Assembly (NCBI GenBank): GCA_920105625.2
Contig: OV050030.1
Coordinates: 255,471,889-255,535,888 of the forward strand
DNA: 64,000 nucleotides
Direction: 5' to 3'
DNA from: Clusia tigrina
Taxonomy: Eukaryota; Arthropoda; Insecta; Diptera; Clusiidae
Under the pieces are notes generated by a model that was given only the letters and a program-made list of their open reading frames with translations, was not told the DNA's origin and ran no database searches. Each line of letters begins with the position of its first letter. Within the stretch, counting starts at the first letter, position 1. The translations under genes were made by a program, and so were the position numbers. This document shows, in pieces, positions 12,340 to 25,449 of the stretch.

Positions 12340-14688
12340 AGGCTCGATTACTTTAATGTTACAAAATTTCAAGGTTTTCTGACACTCCAGTAAAAAGTTA
12401 CAAGCATTTTATGTTGCAAACTTTGATAGTTGTTGGACGTATCGTATAGAAGTTAGGGCCATTTGAAGTTTTATCAGTGTTTGATTTGGGACTCAAGGGT
12501 AGCATAGCTTTGACCGATAGCTTAAATTGACAAGAGGCTCGAGAAATTTATTGTTACAAAATTTCAAGATTTTATGACGCTCCAGTAAAAAGTTACAAGC
12601 ATTTGTGTGTTGCAAACTTTGGTATGTGTAGGACGTAGCGTATAGAAGGTAGGGCCATTTGAAGTTTTATCAGTGTTTGATTTGGGACTCAAGGGTAGCA
12701 TAGCTTTGAGCGATAGCTTAAATTGACAAGAGGCTCGAGCACTTTATTGTTACAAAATTTCAAGGTTCTACGACGCTCCAGTAAAAAGTTACAAGCATTT
12801 GTGTGTTGCAAACTTTGATAGGTGTAGGACGTACCGTATAGAAGTTAGGGCCATGTAAAGTTTTATCAGTTTTTGATTTGGGACTCAAGGGTAGCATAGC
12901 TTTGAGCGATAGCTTAAATTGACAAGAGGCTCGAGTACTTTATTGTTACAAAATTTCAAGGTTTTATGACGCTCCAGTAAAAAGTTACAAGCATTTGTAT
13001 GTTGCAAACTTTGATAGGTGTAGGACGTACCGTATAGAAGTTAGGGCCATTTGAAGTTTTATCGGTGTTCTATTTGGGACTCAAGGGTAGCATAGCTTTG
13101 AGCGATATCTTAAATTGACAAGAGGCTCGAGTACTTTATTGTTACAAAATTTCAAGGTTCTATGACGCTCCAGTAAAAAGTTACAAGCATTTGTATGTTG
13201 CAAACTTTGATAGGTGTGGGACGTACCGTATAGAAGTTAGGGCCATTTGAAGTTTTATCAGTGTTTGATTTGGGACTCAAGGGCAGCATAGCTTTGAGCG
13301 ATGGCTTAAATTGACACGAGGCTCGAGTACTTTATTGTTACAAAATTTCAAGGTTTTATGACGCTCCAGTAAAAAGTTACAACCATTTGTATGTTGCAAA
13401 CTTTGATAGGTGTAGGACGTACCGTATAGCAGTTAGGGCTATTTGAAGTTTCATCACTGTTTGATTTGGGACTCAAGGGTAGCATAGCTTTGAGCGATAG
13501 CTTAAATTGGCAAAAGGCTCGAGAACTTTATTGTTACAAAATTTCAAGATTTTATGACGCTCCAGTAAAAAGTTACAAGCATATGTGTGTTGCAAACTTT
13601 GATATGTGTAGGACATAGCGTATATAAGGTAGGGCCATTTGAAGTTTTATCAGTGTTTGATTTGGGACTCAAGGGTAGCATAGCTTTGAGCGATAGCTTA
13701 AATTGACAAGAGGCTCGAGTACTTTATTGTTACAAAATTTCAAGGTTTTACGACGCTCCAGTAAAAAGTTACAAGCATTTGTTTGTTGCAAACTTTGATA
13801 GGTGTAGGACGTACCGTATAGAAGTTAGGGCCATGTGAAGTTTTATCAGTGTTTGATTTGGGACTCAAGGGTAGCATAGCTTTGAGCGATAGCTTAAATT
13901 GACAAGAGGCTCGAGTACTTTATTGTTACAAAATTTCAAGGTTTTATGACGCTCCAGTAAAAAGTTACAAGCACTTGTATGTTGCATACTTTGATAGGTG
14001 TAGGACGTACCGTATAGAAGTTAGGACCATTTGAAGTTTTATCGGTGTTCTATTTGGGACTCAAGGGTAGCATAGCTTTACGATATCTTAAATTGACAAG
14101 AGGCTCGAGTACTTTATTGTTACAAAATTTCAAGGTTCTATGACGCTCCAGTAAAAAGTTACAAGCATTTGTATGTTGCAAACTTTGATAGGTGTAGGAC
14201 GTACCGTATAGAAGTTAGGGCCATTTGAAGTTTTATCAGTGTTTGATTTGCGACTCAAGGGTAGCATAGCTTTGAGCGATAGCTTAAATTGGCAAGAAGC
14301 TCGAGTACTTTATTGTTACAAAATTTCAAGGTTTTATGACGCTCCAGTAAAAAGTTACAAGCATTTGTATGTTGCAAACTTTCATAGGTGTAGGACGTAC
14401 TGTATAAAAGTTAGGGCCATTTGAAGTTTTATCAGTGTTTGATTTGGGACTCAAGGGTAGCATAGCTTTGAGCGATAGCTTAAATTGACAAGAGGCTCGA
14501 GTACTTTATTGTTACAAAATTTCAATGTTTTATGACGCTCCAGTAAAAAGTTACAAGCATTTGTATGTTGCAAACTTTGATAGGTGTAGGACGTACCGTA
14601 TAGAAATTAGGGCCATTTGAAGTTTTATCAGTGTTTGATTTGGGACTCAAGGGTAGCATAGCTTTGAGCGATAGCTTAATTTGACAAG
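12340..14688. repeat. HOR copy B3, 12 monomers
   Basis: Opens with a D-type monomer whose XhoI site is mutated (GGCTCGATTAC). It tracks B1 for about nine monomers at an offset of 4,504 bp, including the 2-bp deletion CTTTACGATATC near 14077. It then ends with different monomers, one of them carrying TTGGCAAGAAGC (14290). Length is 12 monomers minus 3 bases. Confidence 0.85.
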
Positions 14689-15079
14689 AGGCTCGAGTAC
14701 TTTAATGTTACAAAATTTCAAGGTTTTCTGACACTCCAGTAAAAAGTTACAAGCATTTTATGTTGCAAACTTTGATAGATGTTGGACGTACCGTATAGAA
14801 GTTAGGGCCATTTGAAGTTTTATCAGTGTTTGATTTGGGACTCAAGGGTAGCATAGCTTTGACCGATAGCCTAAATTGACAAGAGGCTCGAGTACTTTAT
14901 TGTTACAAAATTTCAAGGTTTTACGACGCTCCAGTAAAAAGTTACAAGCATTTGTATATTGCAAACTTTGATAGGTGTAGGACGTACCGTATAGAAGTTA
15001 GGGCCATTTGAAGTTTTATCAGTGTTTGATTTGGGACTCAAGGGTAGCATAGCTTTGAGCGATAGCTTAAATTGACAAG
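13515..15079. repeat. Block C1, 8 monomers (left member of a duplicated pair)
   Basis: Starts with AAAAGGCTCGAGAAC and GTATATAAGG and passes through GCACTTG, TTAGGACCATT and CTTTACGATATC. It continues with CATAGGTG with CTGTATAAAAG, then TTTCAATGTTT, TTAATTTGACAAG, a D-type monomer with GATAGATGTTGG, and TATATTGC. The same markers recur in 15274-16642. It overlaps the end of copy B3 because HOR limits are nested. Confidence 0.85.
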
Positions 15080-15273
15080 AGGCCGAGTACTTTAATGTTA
15101 CAAAATTTCAAGGTTTTATGACACTCCAGTAAAAAGTCACAAGCATTTTATGTTGCAAACTTTGATAGGTGTTGGACGTACCGTATAGAAGTTAGGGCCA
15201 TTTGAAGTTTAATCAGTGTTTGATTTGGGACTCAAGGGTAGCATAGCTTTGACCGACAGCTTAAATTGACAAA
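15080..15273. repeat. Single short D-type monomer (194 bp) between C1 and C2
   Basis: This monomer has AGGCCGAG in place of AGGCTCGAG (one base lost, XhoI site gone) and the D-type one-base deletion at CATTTTATG, so it is 194 bp. It separates the two copies of block C. The AGGCCGAG form recurs at 16643, at the matching place after C2. Confidence 0.85.
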
Positions 15274-16642
15274 AGGCTCGAGAACTTTATTGTTACAAAA
15301 TTTCAAGATTTTATGACGCTCCAGTAAAAAGTTACAAGCATTTGTGTGTTGCAAACTTTGATATGTGTAGGACGTAGCGTATATAAGGTAGGGCCATTTG
15401 AAGTTTTATCAGTGTTTGATTTGGGATTCAAGGGTAGCATAGCTTTGAGCGATAGCTTAAATTGACAAGAGGCTCGAGTACTTTATTGTTACAAAATTTC
15501 AAGGTTTTACGACGCTCCAGTAAAAAGTTACAAGCATTTGTGTGTTGCAAACTTTGATAGGTGTAGGACGTACCGTATAGAAGTTAGGGCCATGTGAAGT
15601 TTTATCAGTGTTTGATTTGGGACTCAAGGGTAGCATAGCTTTGAGCGATAGCTTAAATTGACAAGAGGCTCGAGTACTTTATTGTTACAAAATTTCAAGG
15701 TTTTATGACGCTCCAGTAAAAAGTTACAAGCACTTGTATGTTGCATACTTTGATAGGTGTAGGACGTACCGTATAGAAGTTAGGACCATTTGAAGTTTTA
15801 TCGGTGTTCTATTTGGGACTCAAGGGTAGCATAGCTTTACGATATCTTAAATTGACAAGAGGCTCGAGTACTTTATTGTTACAAAATTTCAAGGTTTTAT
15901 GACGCTCCAGTAAAAAGTTACAAGCATTTGTATGTTGCAAACTTTCATAGGTGTAGGACGTACTGTATAAAAGTTAGGGCCATTTGAAGATTTATCAGTG
16001 TTTGATTTGGGACTCAAGGGTAGCATAGCTTTGAGCGATAGCTTAAATTGACAAGAGGCTCGAGTACTTTATTGTTACAAAATTTCAATGTTTTATGACG
16101 CTCCAGTAAAAAGTTACAAGCATTTGTATGTTGGAAACTTTGATAGGTGTAGGACGTACCGTATAGAAGTTAGGGCCATTTGAAGTTTTATCAGTGTTTG
16201 ATTTGGGACTCAAGGGTAGCATAGCTTTGAGCGATAGCTTAATTTGACAAGAGGCTCGAGTACTTTAATGTTACAAAATTTCAAGGTTTTCTGACACTCC
16301 AGTAAAAAGTTACAAGCATTTTATGTTGCAAACTTTGATAGATGTTGGACGTACCGTATAGAAGTTAGGGCCATTTGAAGTTTTATCAGTGTTTGATTTG
16401 GGACTCAAGGGTAGCATAGCTTTGACCGATAGCCTAAATTGACAAGAGGCTCGAGTACTTTATTGTTACAAAATTTCAAGGTTTTACGACGCTCCAGTAA
16501 AAAGTTACAAGCATTTGTATATTGCAAACTTTGATAGGTGTAGGACGTACCGTATAGAAGTTAGGGCCATTTGAAGTTTTATCAGTGTTTGATTTGGGAC
16601 TCAAGGGTAGCATAGCTTTGAGCGATAGCTTAAATTGACAAG
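15274..16642. repeat. Block C2, 7 monomers (right member of the pair)
   Basis: Repeats the marker order of C1 but lacks one monomer: after the CTTTACGATATC deletion it goes straight to the CATAGGTG and CTGTATAAAAG monomer. In C1 a monomer with GGTTCTATGACG and TTTGCGACTC lies between. Private changes include TTTGGGATTCAAG (15421) and GTTGGAAAC (16131). Confidence 0.85.
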
Positions 16643-17229
16643 AGGCCGAGTACTTTAATGTTACAAAATTTCAAGGTTTTATGACGCTCCAGTAAAAAGT
16701 TACAAGCATTTGTATTTTGCAAACTTTGATAGGTGTAGGACGTATCGTATAGAAAATAGGGCCATTTGAAGTTTTGTCAGTGTTTGATTTGGGACTCAAG
16801 GGTACCATAGCTTTGAGCGATATCTTAAATTGACAAGAGGCTCGAGAACTTTATTGTTACAAAATTTCAGGGTTTTAGGACGCTCCAGTAAAAAGTTACA
16901 AGCATTTGTGTGTTGCAAACTTTGATAGGTGTAGGACGTACCGTATAGAAGGTAGGGCCATTTGAAGTTTTATCAGTGTTTGATTTGGTACTCAAGGGTA
17001 GCATACCTTTGAGCGATAGCTTAAATTGACAAGAGGCTCGAGCACTTTATTGTTACAAAATTTCAAGGTTTTACGACGCTCCAGTAAAAAGTTACAAGCA
17101 TTTGTGTGTTGCAAACTTTGATAGGTGTAGGACGTACCGTATAGAAGTTAGGGCCATTTGAAGTTTTATCAGTGTTTGATTTGGGACTCAAGGGTAGCAT
17201 AGCTTTGAGCTATAGCTTAAATTGACAAG
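16643..17229. repeat. Three divergent monomers before the first T block
   Basis: The first monomer is a chimera (AGGCCGAG and TTTAATG on the left, ordinary TTATGACGCTCC and GTATTTTGC to the right, GAAAATAGGG). The second has TTTTAGGACG, GGTACTCAAG and AGCATACCTTT. The third ends in the palindrome AGCTATAGCT at 17208-17217, 22 bases before the T-type run begins. Confidence 0.8.
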
Positions 17230-18013
17230 AGTCTCGAGTACTTTATTGTAACAAAATTTCAAGGTTTTATGACGCTCCAGTAAAAAGTTACAAGCATTTG
17301 TATGTTGCAAACTTTGATAGGTGTAGGACGTACCGTATAGAAGTTAGGGCCATTTGAAGTTTTATCTGTGTTTGATTTGGGACTCAAGGGTAGCATAGCT
17401 TTGAGCGATAGCTTAAATTGACAAGAGTCTCGAGTACTTTATTGTAACAAAATTTCAAGGTTTTATGACGCTCCAGTAAAAAGTTACAAGCATTTGTATG
17501 TTGCAAACTTTGATAGGTGTAGGACGTTCCGTATAGAAGTTAGGGCCATTTGAAGTTTTATCAGTGTTTGATTTGGGACTCAAGGGTAGCATAGCTTTGA
17601 GCGACAGCTTAAATTAACAAGAGTCTCGAGTACTTTATTGTAACAAAATTTCAAGGTTTTATGACGCTCCAGTAAAAAGTTACAAGCATTTGTATGTTGC
17701 AAACTTTGATAGGTGTAGGACGTACCGTATAGAAGTTAGGGCCATTTGAAGTTTTATCAGTGTTTGATTTGGGACTCAAGGGTAGCATAGCTTTGAGCGA
17801 TAGCTTAAATTGACAAGAGTCTCGAGTACTTTATAGTAACAAAATTTCAAGGTTTTATGACGCTCCAGTAAAAAGTTATAAGCATTTGTATGTTGCAAAC
17901 TTTGATAGGTGTAGGACAAACCGTATAGAAGTTAGGGCCATTTGAAGTTTTATCAGTGTTTGATTTGGGACTCAAGGGTAGCATAGCTTTGAGCGATAGC
18001 TTAAATTGACAAG
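17230..18013. repeat. T-type block 1, four monomers
   Basis: Four consecutive monomers (starts 17230, 17426, 17622, 17818) carry GAGTCTCGAG instead of GAGGCTCGAG together with ATTGTAACAAAA instead of ATTGTTACAAAA. This is the first appearance of the T type in the window and the only run of four; later runs usually have three. A D-type monomer follows at 18014. Confidence 0.9.
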
Positions 18014-18795
18014 AGGCTCGAGTACTTTAATGTTACAAAATTTCAAGGTTTTCTGACACTCCAGTAAAAAGTTACAAGCATTTTATGTCGCAAACTTTGA
18101 TAGATGTTGGACGTATCGTATAGAAATTAGGGCCATTTGAAGTTTTATCAGTGTTTGATTTGGGACTCAAGGGTAGCATAGCTTTGACCGATAGCTTAAA
18201 TTGACAAGAGGCTCGAGAACTTTATTGTTACAAAATTTCAAGATTTTATGACGCTCCAGTAAAAAGTTACAAGCATTTGTATGTTGCAAACTTTGATAGG
18301 TGTAGGACGTACCGTATAGAAGTTAGGGCCATTTGAAGTTTTATCGGTGTTCTATTTGGGAATCAAGGGTAGCATAGCTTTGAGCGATATCTTAAATTGA
18401 CAAGAGGCTCGAGTACTTTATTGTTACAAAATTTCAAGGTTCTATGACGCTCCAGTAAAAAGTTACAAGCATTTGTATGTTGCAAACTTTGATAGGTGTG
18501 GGACGTACCGTATAGAAGTTAGGGCCATTTGAAGTTTTATCAGTGTTTGATTTGGGACTCAAGGGCAGCATAGCTTTGAGCGATGGCTTAAATTGACACG
18601 AGGCTCGAGTACTTTATTGTTACAAATTTCAAGGTTTTATGACGCTCCAGTAAAAAGTTACAAGCATTTGTATGTTGCAAACTTTGATAGGTGTAGGACG
18701 TACCGTATAGAAGTTAGGGCTATTTGAAGTTTCATCACTGTTTGATTTGGGACTCAAGGGTAGCATAGCTTTGAGCGATAGCTTAAATTGACAAA
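18014..18795. repeat. Four monomers joining T block 1 to the E cycle
   Basis: A D-type monomer (18014, with TATGTCGC) is followed by a chimera with an E-type left part and GGTGTTCTATTT to the right. Next comes a GTGGGACG monomer with GGCAGCATAGC and GATGGCTTAA. The last monomer has lost one A (TTACAAATTTC near 18622) and carries GGGCTATTTGAAGTTTCATC. Confidence 0.78.
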
Positions 18796-19187
18796 AGGCT
18801 CGAGAACTTTATTGTTACAAAACTTCAAGATTTTATGACGCTCCAGTAAAAAGTTACAAGCATTTGTGTGTTGCAAACTTTGATATGTGTAGGACGTAGC
18901 GTATATAAAGTAGGGCCATTTGAAGTTTAATCAGTGTTTGATTTGGGACTCAAGGGTAGCATAGCTTTGAGCGATAGCTTAAATTGACAAGAGGCTCGAG
19001 TACTTTATTGTTACAAAATTTCAAGGTTTTACGACGCTCCAGTAAAAAGTTACAAGCATTTGTGTGTTGCAAACATTGATAGGTGTAGGACGTACCGTAT
19101 AGAATTTAGGGCCATTTGAAGTTTTATCAGTGTTTGATTTGGGACTCAAGGGTAGCATAGCTTTGAGCTATAGCTTAAATTGACAAG

Positions 19188-19775
19188 AGTCTCGAGTACT
19201 TTATTGTAACAAAATTTCAAGGTTTTATGACGCTCCAGTAAAAAGTTACAAGCATTTGTATGTTGCAAACTTTGATAGGTGTAGGACGTACCGTATAGAA
19301 GTTAGGGCCATTTGAAGTTTTATCTGTGTTTGATTTGGGACTCAAGGGTAGCATAGCTTTGAGCGATAGCTTAAATTGACAAGAGTCTCGACTACTTTAT
19401 TGTAACAAAATTTCAAGGTTTTATGACGCTCCAGTAAAAAGTTACAAGCATTTGTATGTTGCAAACTTTGATAGGTGTAGGATGTACCGTATAGAAGTTA
19501 GGGCCATTTGAAGTTTTATCAGTGTTTGATTTGGGACTCAAGGGTAGCATAGCTTTGAGCGATAGCTTAAATTGACAAGAGTCTCGAGTACTTTATTGTA
19601 ACAAAATTTCAAGGTTTTATGACGCTCCAGTAAAAAGTTACAAGCATTTGTATGTTGCAAACTTTGATAGGTGTAGGACGTACCGTATAGAAGTTAGGGC
19701 TATTTGAAGTTTCATCAGTGTTTGATTTGGGACTCAAGGGTAGCATAGCTTTGAGCGATAGCTTAAATTGACAAA
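19188..19775. repeat. T-type block 2, three monomers
   Basis: Starts at 19188, 19384 and 19580. The second has a mutated XhoI site (GTCTCGACTAC) and GGATGTACC. As in the other blocks, the palindrome AGCTATAGCT (19166-19175) lies exactly 22 bases before the first T monomer. Confidence 0.9.
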
Positions 19776-20559
19776 AGGCTCGAGTCCTTTATTGTTACAA
19801 AATTTCAAGGTTTTATGACGCTCCAGTAAAAAGTTACAAGCAGTTGTATGTTGCATACTTTGATAGGTGTAGGACGTACCGTATGGAAGTTAGGGCCATT
19901 TGAAGTTTTATCAGTGTTTGATTTGTGACTCAAGGGTAGCATAGCTTTGAGCGATAGCTTAAATTGGCAAGAAGCTCGAGTACTTTATTGTTACAAAATT
20001 TCAAGGTTTTATGACGCTCCAGTAAAAAGTTACAAGCATTTGTATGTTGCAAACTTTGATAGGTGTAGGACGTACCGTATAGAAGTTAGGGCTATTTGAA
20101 GTTTCATCAGTGTTTGATTTGGGACTCAAGGGTAGCATAGCTTTGAGCGATAGCTTAAATTGACAAAAGGCTCGAGTCCTTTATTGTTACAAAATTTCAA
20201 GGTTTTATGACGCTCCAGTAAAAAGTTACAAGCATTTGTATGTTGCATACTTTGATAGGTGTAGGACGTACCGTATAGAAGTTAGGGCCATTTGAAGTTT
20301 TATCAGTGTTTGATTTGTGACTCAAGGGTAGCATAGCTTTGAGCGATAGCTTAAATTGGCAAGAAGCTCGAGTACTTTATTGTTACAAAATTTCAAGGTT
20401 TTATGACGCTCCAGTAAAAAGTTACAAGCATTTGGATGTTGCAAACTTTCATAGGTGTAGGACGTACTGTATAAAAGTTAGGGCCATTTGAAGTTTTATC
20501 AGTGTTTGATTTGGGACTCAAGGGTAGCATAGCTTTGAGCGATAGCTTAAATTGGCAAG
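19776..20559. repeat. Two-monomer tandem duplication (392 bp unit)
   Basis: The segments 19776-20167 and 20168-20559 share AAAAGGCTCGAGTCC, GCATACTTT, TTTGTGACTCAAG and TTGGCAAGAAGC in the same order, 392 bases apart. Differences include CAGTTGTATG and CGTATGGAAG in the first copy, and CATTTGGATG and CATAGGTG in the second. A related single copy lies at 26623-27016. Confidence 0.82.
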
Positions 20560-22319
20560 AGGCTCGAGTACTTTATTGTTACAAAATTTCAAGGTTTTAT
20601 GACGCTCCAGTAAAAAGTTACAAGCATTTGTATGTTGCAAACTTTGATAGGTGTAGGACGTACCGTATAGAAGTTAGGGCCATTTGAAGTTTTATCAGTG
20701 TTTGATTTGGGACTCAAGGGTAGCATAGCTTTGAGCGATAGCTTAAATTGACAAGAGGCTCGAGTACTTTAATGTTACAAAATTTCAAGGTTTTCTGACA
20801 CTCCAGTAAAAAGTTACAAGCATTTTATGTTGCAAACTTTGATAGGTGTTGGACGTACCGTATAGAAGTTAGGGCCATTTGAAGTTTTATCAGTGTTTGA
20901 TTTGGGACTCAAGGGTAGCATAGCTTTGACCGATAGCCTAAATTGACAAGAGGCTCGAGTACTTTATTGTTACAAAATTTCAAGGTTTTATGACGCTCCA
21001 GTAAAAAGTTACAAGCATTTGTATTTTGCAAACTTTGATAGGTGTAGGACGTACCGTATAGAAAATAGGGCCATTTGAAGTTTTGTCAGTGTTTGATTTG
21101 GTACTCAAGGGTAGCATACCTTTGAGCGATAGCTTAAATTGACAAGAGGCTCGAGTACTTTATTGTTACGAAATTTCAAGGTTTTACGACGCTCCAGTAA
21201 AAAGTTACAAGCATTTGTATGTTGCAAACTTTGATAGGTGTAGGACGTACCGTATAGAAGTTAGGGCCATTTGAAGTTTTATCAGTGTTTGATTTGGGAC
21301 TCAAGGGTAGCATAGCTTTGAGCGATAGCTTAAATTGACAAGAGGCTCGAGTACTTTAATGTTACAAAATTTCAAGGTTTTATGACACTCCAGTAAAAAG
21401 TTACAAGCATTTTATGTTGCAAACTTTGATATGTGTTGGACGTACCGTATAGAAGTTAGGGCCATTTGAAGTTTAATCAGTGTTTGATTTGGGACTCAAG
21501 GGTAGCATAGCTTTGACCGATAGCTTAAATTGACAAGAGGCTCGAGTACTTTATTGTTACAAAATTTCAAGGTTTTATGACGCTCCAGTAAAAAGTTACA
21601 AGCATTTGTATTTTGCAAACTTTGATAGGTGTAGGACGTATCGTATAGAAAATAGGGCCATTTGAAATTTTGTCAGTGTTTGATTTGGGACTCAAGGGTA
21701 GCATAGCTTTGACCGATAGCTTAAATTGACAAGAGGCTCGAGAACTTTATTGTTACAAAATTTCAAGATTTTATGACGCTCCAGTAAAAAGTTACAAGCA
21801 TTTGTGTGTTGCAAACTTTGATATGTGTAGGACGTAGCGTATAGAAGGTAGGGCCATTTGAAGTTTTATCAGTGTTTGATTTGGGACTCAAGGGGAGCAT
21901 AGCTTTGAGCGATAGCTTAAATTGACAAGAGGTTCGAGTACTTTATTGTTACAAAATTTCAAGGTTCTACGACGCTCCAGTAAAAAGTTACAAGCATTTG
22001 TGTGTTGCAAACTTTGATAGGTGTAGGACGTACCATATAGAAGTTAGGGCCATGTAAAGTTTTATCAGTTTTTGATTTGGGAATCAAGGGTAGCATAGCT
22101 TTGAGCGATAGCTTAAATTGACAAGAGGCTCGAGTACTTTATTGTTACAAAATTTCAAGGTTTTATGACGCTCCAGTAAAAAGTTACAAGCATTTGTATG
22201 TTGCACACTTTGATAGGTGTAGGACCGTATAGAAGTTAGGGCCATTTGAAGTTTTATCGGTGTTCTATTTGGGAATCAAGGGTAGCATAGCTTTGAGCGA
22301 TATCTTAAATTGACAAGAG
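20560..22319. repeat. Segment duplicated about 36.2 kb downstream
   Basis: Variant order (D-type, GATAGCCTAAATTG, GTATTTTGC with GAAAATAGGG, AGCATACCTTT, D-like with TTATGACACTCC, E-type, GCACACTTT with the 4-bp deletion) matches 56789-58548 at a constant offset of 36,229 bp. One shared private mark is GCACACTTT at 22203 and 58432. Confidence 0.85.
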
Positions 22320-24469
22320 GCTCGAGTACTTTATTGTTACAAAATTTCAAGGTTTTATGACGCTCCAGTAAAAAGTTACAAGCATTTTTCTGTTGCAAAC
22401 TTTGATAGGTGTAGGACGTACCGTATATAAGTTAGGGCTATTTGAAGTTTCAACACTGTTTGATTTGGGACTCAAGGGTAGCATAGCTTTGAGCGATAGC
22501 TTAAATTGACAAAAGGCTCGAGAACTTTATTGTTACAAAATTTCAAGATTTTATGACGCTCCAGTAAAAAGTTACAAGCATTTGTGTGTTGCAAACTTTG
22601 ATATGTGTAGGACGTAGCGTATATAAAGTAGGGCCATTTGAAGTTTAATCAGTGTTAGATTTGGGACTCAAGGGTAGCATAGCTTTGAGCGATAGCTTAA
22701 ATTGACAAGAGGCTCGAGTACTTTATTGTTACAAAATTTCAAGGTTTTATGACGCTCCAGTAAAAAGTTACAAGCACTTGTATGTTGCAAACTTTGATAG
22801 GTGTAGGACGTACCGTATAGAAAATAGGGCCATTTGAAGTTTTGTCAGTGTTTGATTTGGTACTCAAGGGTAGCATACCTTTGAGCGATAGCTTAAATTG
22901 ACAAGAGGCTCGAGTACTTTATTGTTACAAAATTTCAAGGTTTTACGACGCTCCAGTAAAAAGTTACAAGCATTTGTATGTTGCAAACTTTGATAGGTGT
23001 AGGACGTACCGTATAGAAGTTAGGGCCATTTGAAGTTTTATCAGTGTTTGATTTGGGACTCAAGGGTAGCATAGCTTTGAGCGATAGCTTAAATTGACAA
23101 GAGGCTCGAGTACTTTATTGTTACAAAATTTCAAGGTTTTATGACGCTCCAGTAAAAAGTTACAAGCATTTGTATGTTGCAAACTTTGATAGGTGTAGGA
23201 CCGTATAGAAGTTAGGGCCATTTAAAGTTTTATCGGTGTTCTATTTGGGAATCAAGGGTAGCATAGCTTTGAGCGATATCTTAAATTGACAAGAGGCTCG
23301 AGTACTTTATTGTTACAAAATTTCAAGGTTCTATGACGCTCCAGTAAAAAGTTACAAGCATTTGTATGTTGCAAACTTTGATAGGTGTGGGATGTACCGT
23401 ATAGAAGTTAGGGCCATTTGAAGTTTTATCAGTGTTTGATTTGGGACTCAAGGGCAGCATAGCTTTGAGCGATGGCTTAAATTGATACGAGGCTCGAGTA
23501 CTTTATTGTTACAAAATTTCAAGGTTTTATGACGCTCCAGTAAAAAGTTACCAGCATTTGTATGTTGCAAACTTTGATAGGTGTAGGACGTACCGTATAG
23601 AAGTTAGGGCTATTTGAAGTTTCATCACTGTTTGATTTGGGATTCAAGGGTAGCATAGCTTTGAGCGATAGCTTAAATTGACAAAAGGCTCGAGAACTTT
23701 ATTGTTACAAAATTTCAAGATTTTATGACGCTCCAGTAAAAAGTTACAAGCATTTGTGTGTTGCAAACTTTGATATGTGTAGGACGTACCGTATAGAAGT
23801 TAGGGCCATGTGAAGTTTTATCAGTGTTTGATTTGGGACTCAAGGGTAGCATAGCTTTCAGCGATAGCTTAAATTGACAAGAGGCTCGAGTACTTTATTG
23901 TTACAAAATTTCAAGGTTTTATGACGCTCCAGTAAAAAGTTACAAGCACTTGTATGTTGCATACTTTGATAGGTGTAGGACGTACCGTATAGAAGTTAGG
24001 GCCATTTGAAGTTTTATCGGTGTTCTATTTGGGACTCAAGGGTAGCATAGCTTTGAGCGATATCATAAATTGACAAGAGGCTCGAGTACTTTATTGTTAC
24101 AAAATTTCAAGGTTTTATGACGCTCCAGTAAAAAGTTACAAGCATTTGTATGTTGCATACTTTGATAGATGTAGGACGTACTGTATAAAAGTTAGGGCCA
24201 TTTGAAGTTTTATCAGTGTTTGATTTGGGACTCAAGGGTAGCATAGCTTTGAGCGATAGCTTAAATTGACAAGAGGCTCGAGTACTTTATTGTTACAAAA
24301 TTTCAAGGTTTTATGACGCTCCAGTAAAAAGTTACAAGCATTTGTATGTTGCAAACTTTGATAGGTGTAGGACGTACCGTATAGAAGTTAGGGCCATTTG
24401 AAGTTTTATCAGTGTTTGATTTGGGACTCAAGGGTAGCATAGCTTTGAGCGATAGCTTAAATTGACAAA
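22320..24469. repeat. Continuation of the duplicated segment, with two monomers missing
   Basis: Matches 59.1-60.7 kb, but the offset changes from 36,229 to 36,621 bp, exactly two monomers. The downstream copy has two monomers after 58548 (one with GTGGGACG and GATGGC, one with GGGCTATTTGAAG) that are merged or lost here. The monomer at 22320 has CATTTTTCTGTTGC and GTATATAAG and looks like the fused product. Confidence 0.82.
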
Positions 24470-24861
24470 AGGCTCGAGAACTTTATTGTTACAAAACTTC
24501 AAGATTTTATGACGCTCCAGTAAAAAGTTACAAGCATTTGTGTGTTGCAAACTTTGATATGTGTAGGACGTAGCGTATATAAAGTAGGGCCATTTGAAGT
24601 TTAATCAGTGTTTGATTTGGGACTCAAGGGTAGCATAGCTTTGAGCGATAGCTTAAATTGACAAGAGGCTCGAGTACTTTATTGTTACAAAATTTCAAGG
24701 TTTTACGACGCTCCAGTAAAAAGTTACAAGCATTTGTGTGTTGCAAACTTTGATAGGTGTAGGACGTACTGTATAGAAGTTAGGGCCATTTGAAGTTTTA
24801 TCAGTGTTTGATTTGGGACTCAAGGGTAGCATAGCTTTGAGCTATAGCTTAAATTGACAAG

Positions 24862-25449
24862 AGTCTCGAGTACTTTATTGTAACAAAATTTCAAGGTTTT
24901 ATGACGCTCCAGTAAAAAGTTACAAGCATTTGTATGTTGCAAACTTTGATAGGTGTAGGACGTACCGTATAGAAGTTAGGGCCATTTGAAGTTTTATCTG
25001 TGTTTGATTTGGGACTCAAGGGTAGCATAGCTTTGAGCGATAGCTTAAATTGACAAGAGTCGGGAGTACTTTATTGTAACAAAATTTCAAGGTTTTATGA
25101 CGCTCCAGTAAAAAGTTACAAGCATTTGTATGTTGCAAACTTTGATAGGTGTAGGATGTACCGTATAGAAGTTAGGGCCATTTGAAGTTTTATCAGTGTT
25201 TGATTTGGGACTCAAGGGTAGCATAGCTTTGAGCGATAGCTTAAATTGACAAGAGTCTCGAGTACTTTATTGTAACAAAATTTCAAGGTTTTATGACGCT
25301 CCAGTAAAAAGTTACAAGCATTTGTATGTTGCAAACTTTGATAGGTGTAGGACGTACCGTATAGAAGTTAGGGCCATTTGAAGTTTTATCAGTGTTTGAT
25401 TTGGGACTCAAGGGTAGCATAGCTTTGAGCGATAGCTTAAATTGACAAG
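24862..25449. repeat. T-type block 3, three monomers
   Basis: The second monomer has a mutated XhoI site (GAGTCGGGAG) and GGATGTACC. Palindrome AGCTATAGCT at 24840-24849; D-type monomer follows at 25450. Confidence 0.9.

Larger units (their letters stand above)
18796..24469. repeat. E-cycle copy 1, 29 monomers
   Basis: Runs from one E-type monomer with the rare AAAACTTCAAG (18796) to the next (24470), 5,674 bp or 29 monomers minus 10 bases. It contains T block 2, a two-monomer duplication, D-type monomers at about 20756 and 21343, and two monomers with a 4-bp deletion (GTAGGACCGTATAG). Compared with copy 2 it lacks about six monomers after the T block but has a long extension (20.6-24.2 kb) that recurs at 56.8-60.7 kb. 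Confidence 0.82.
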
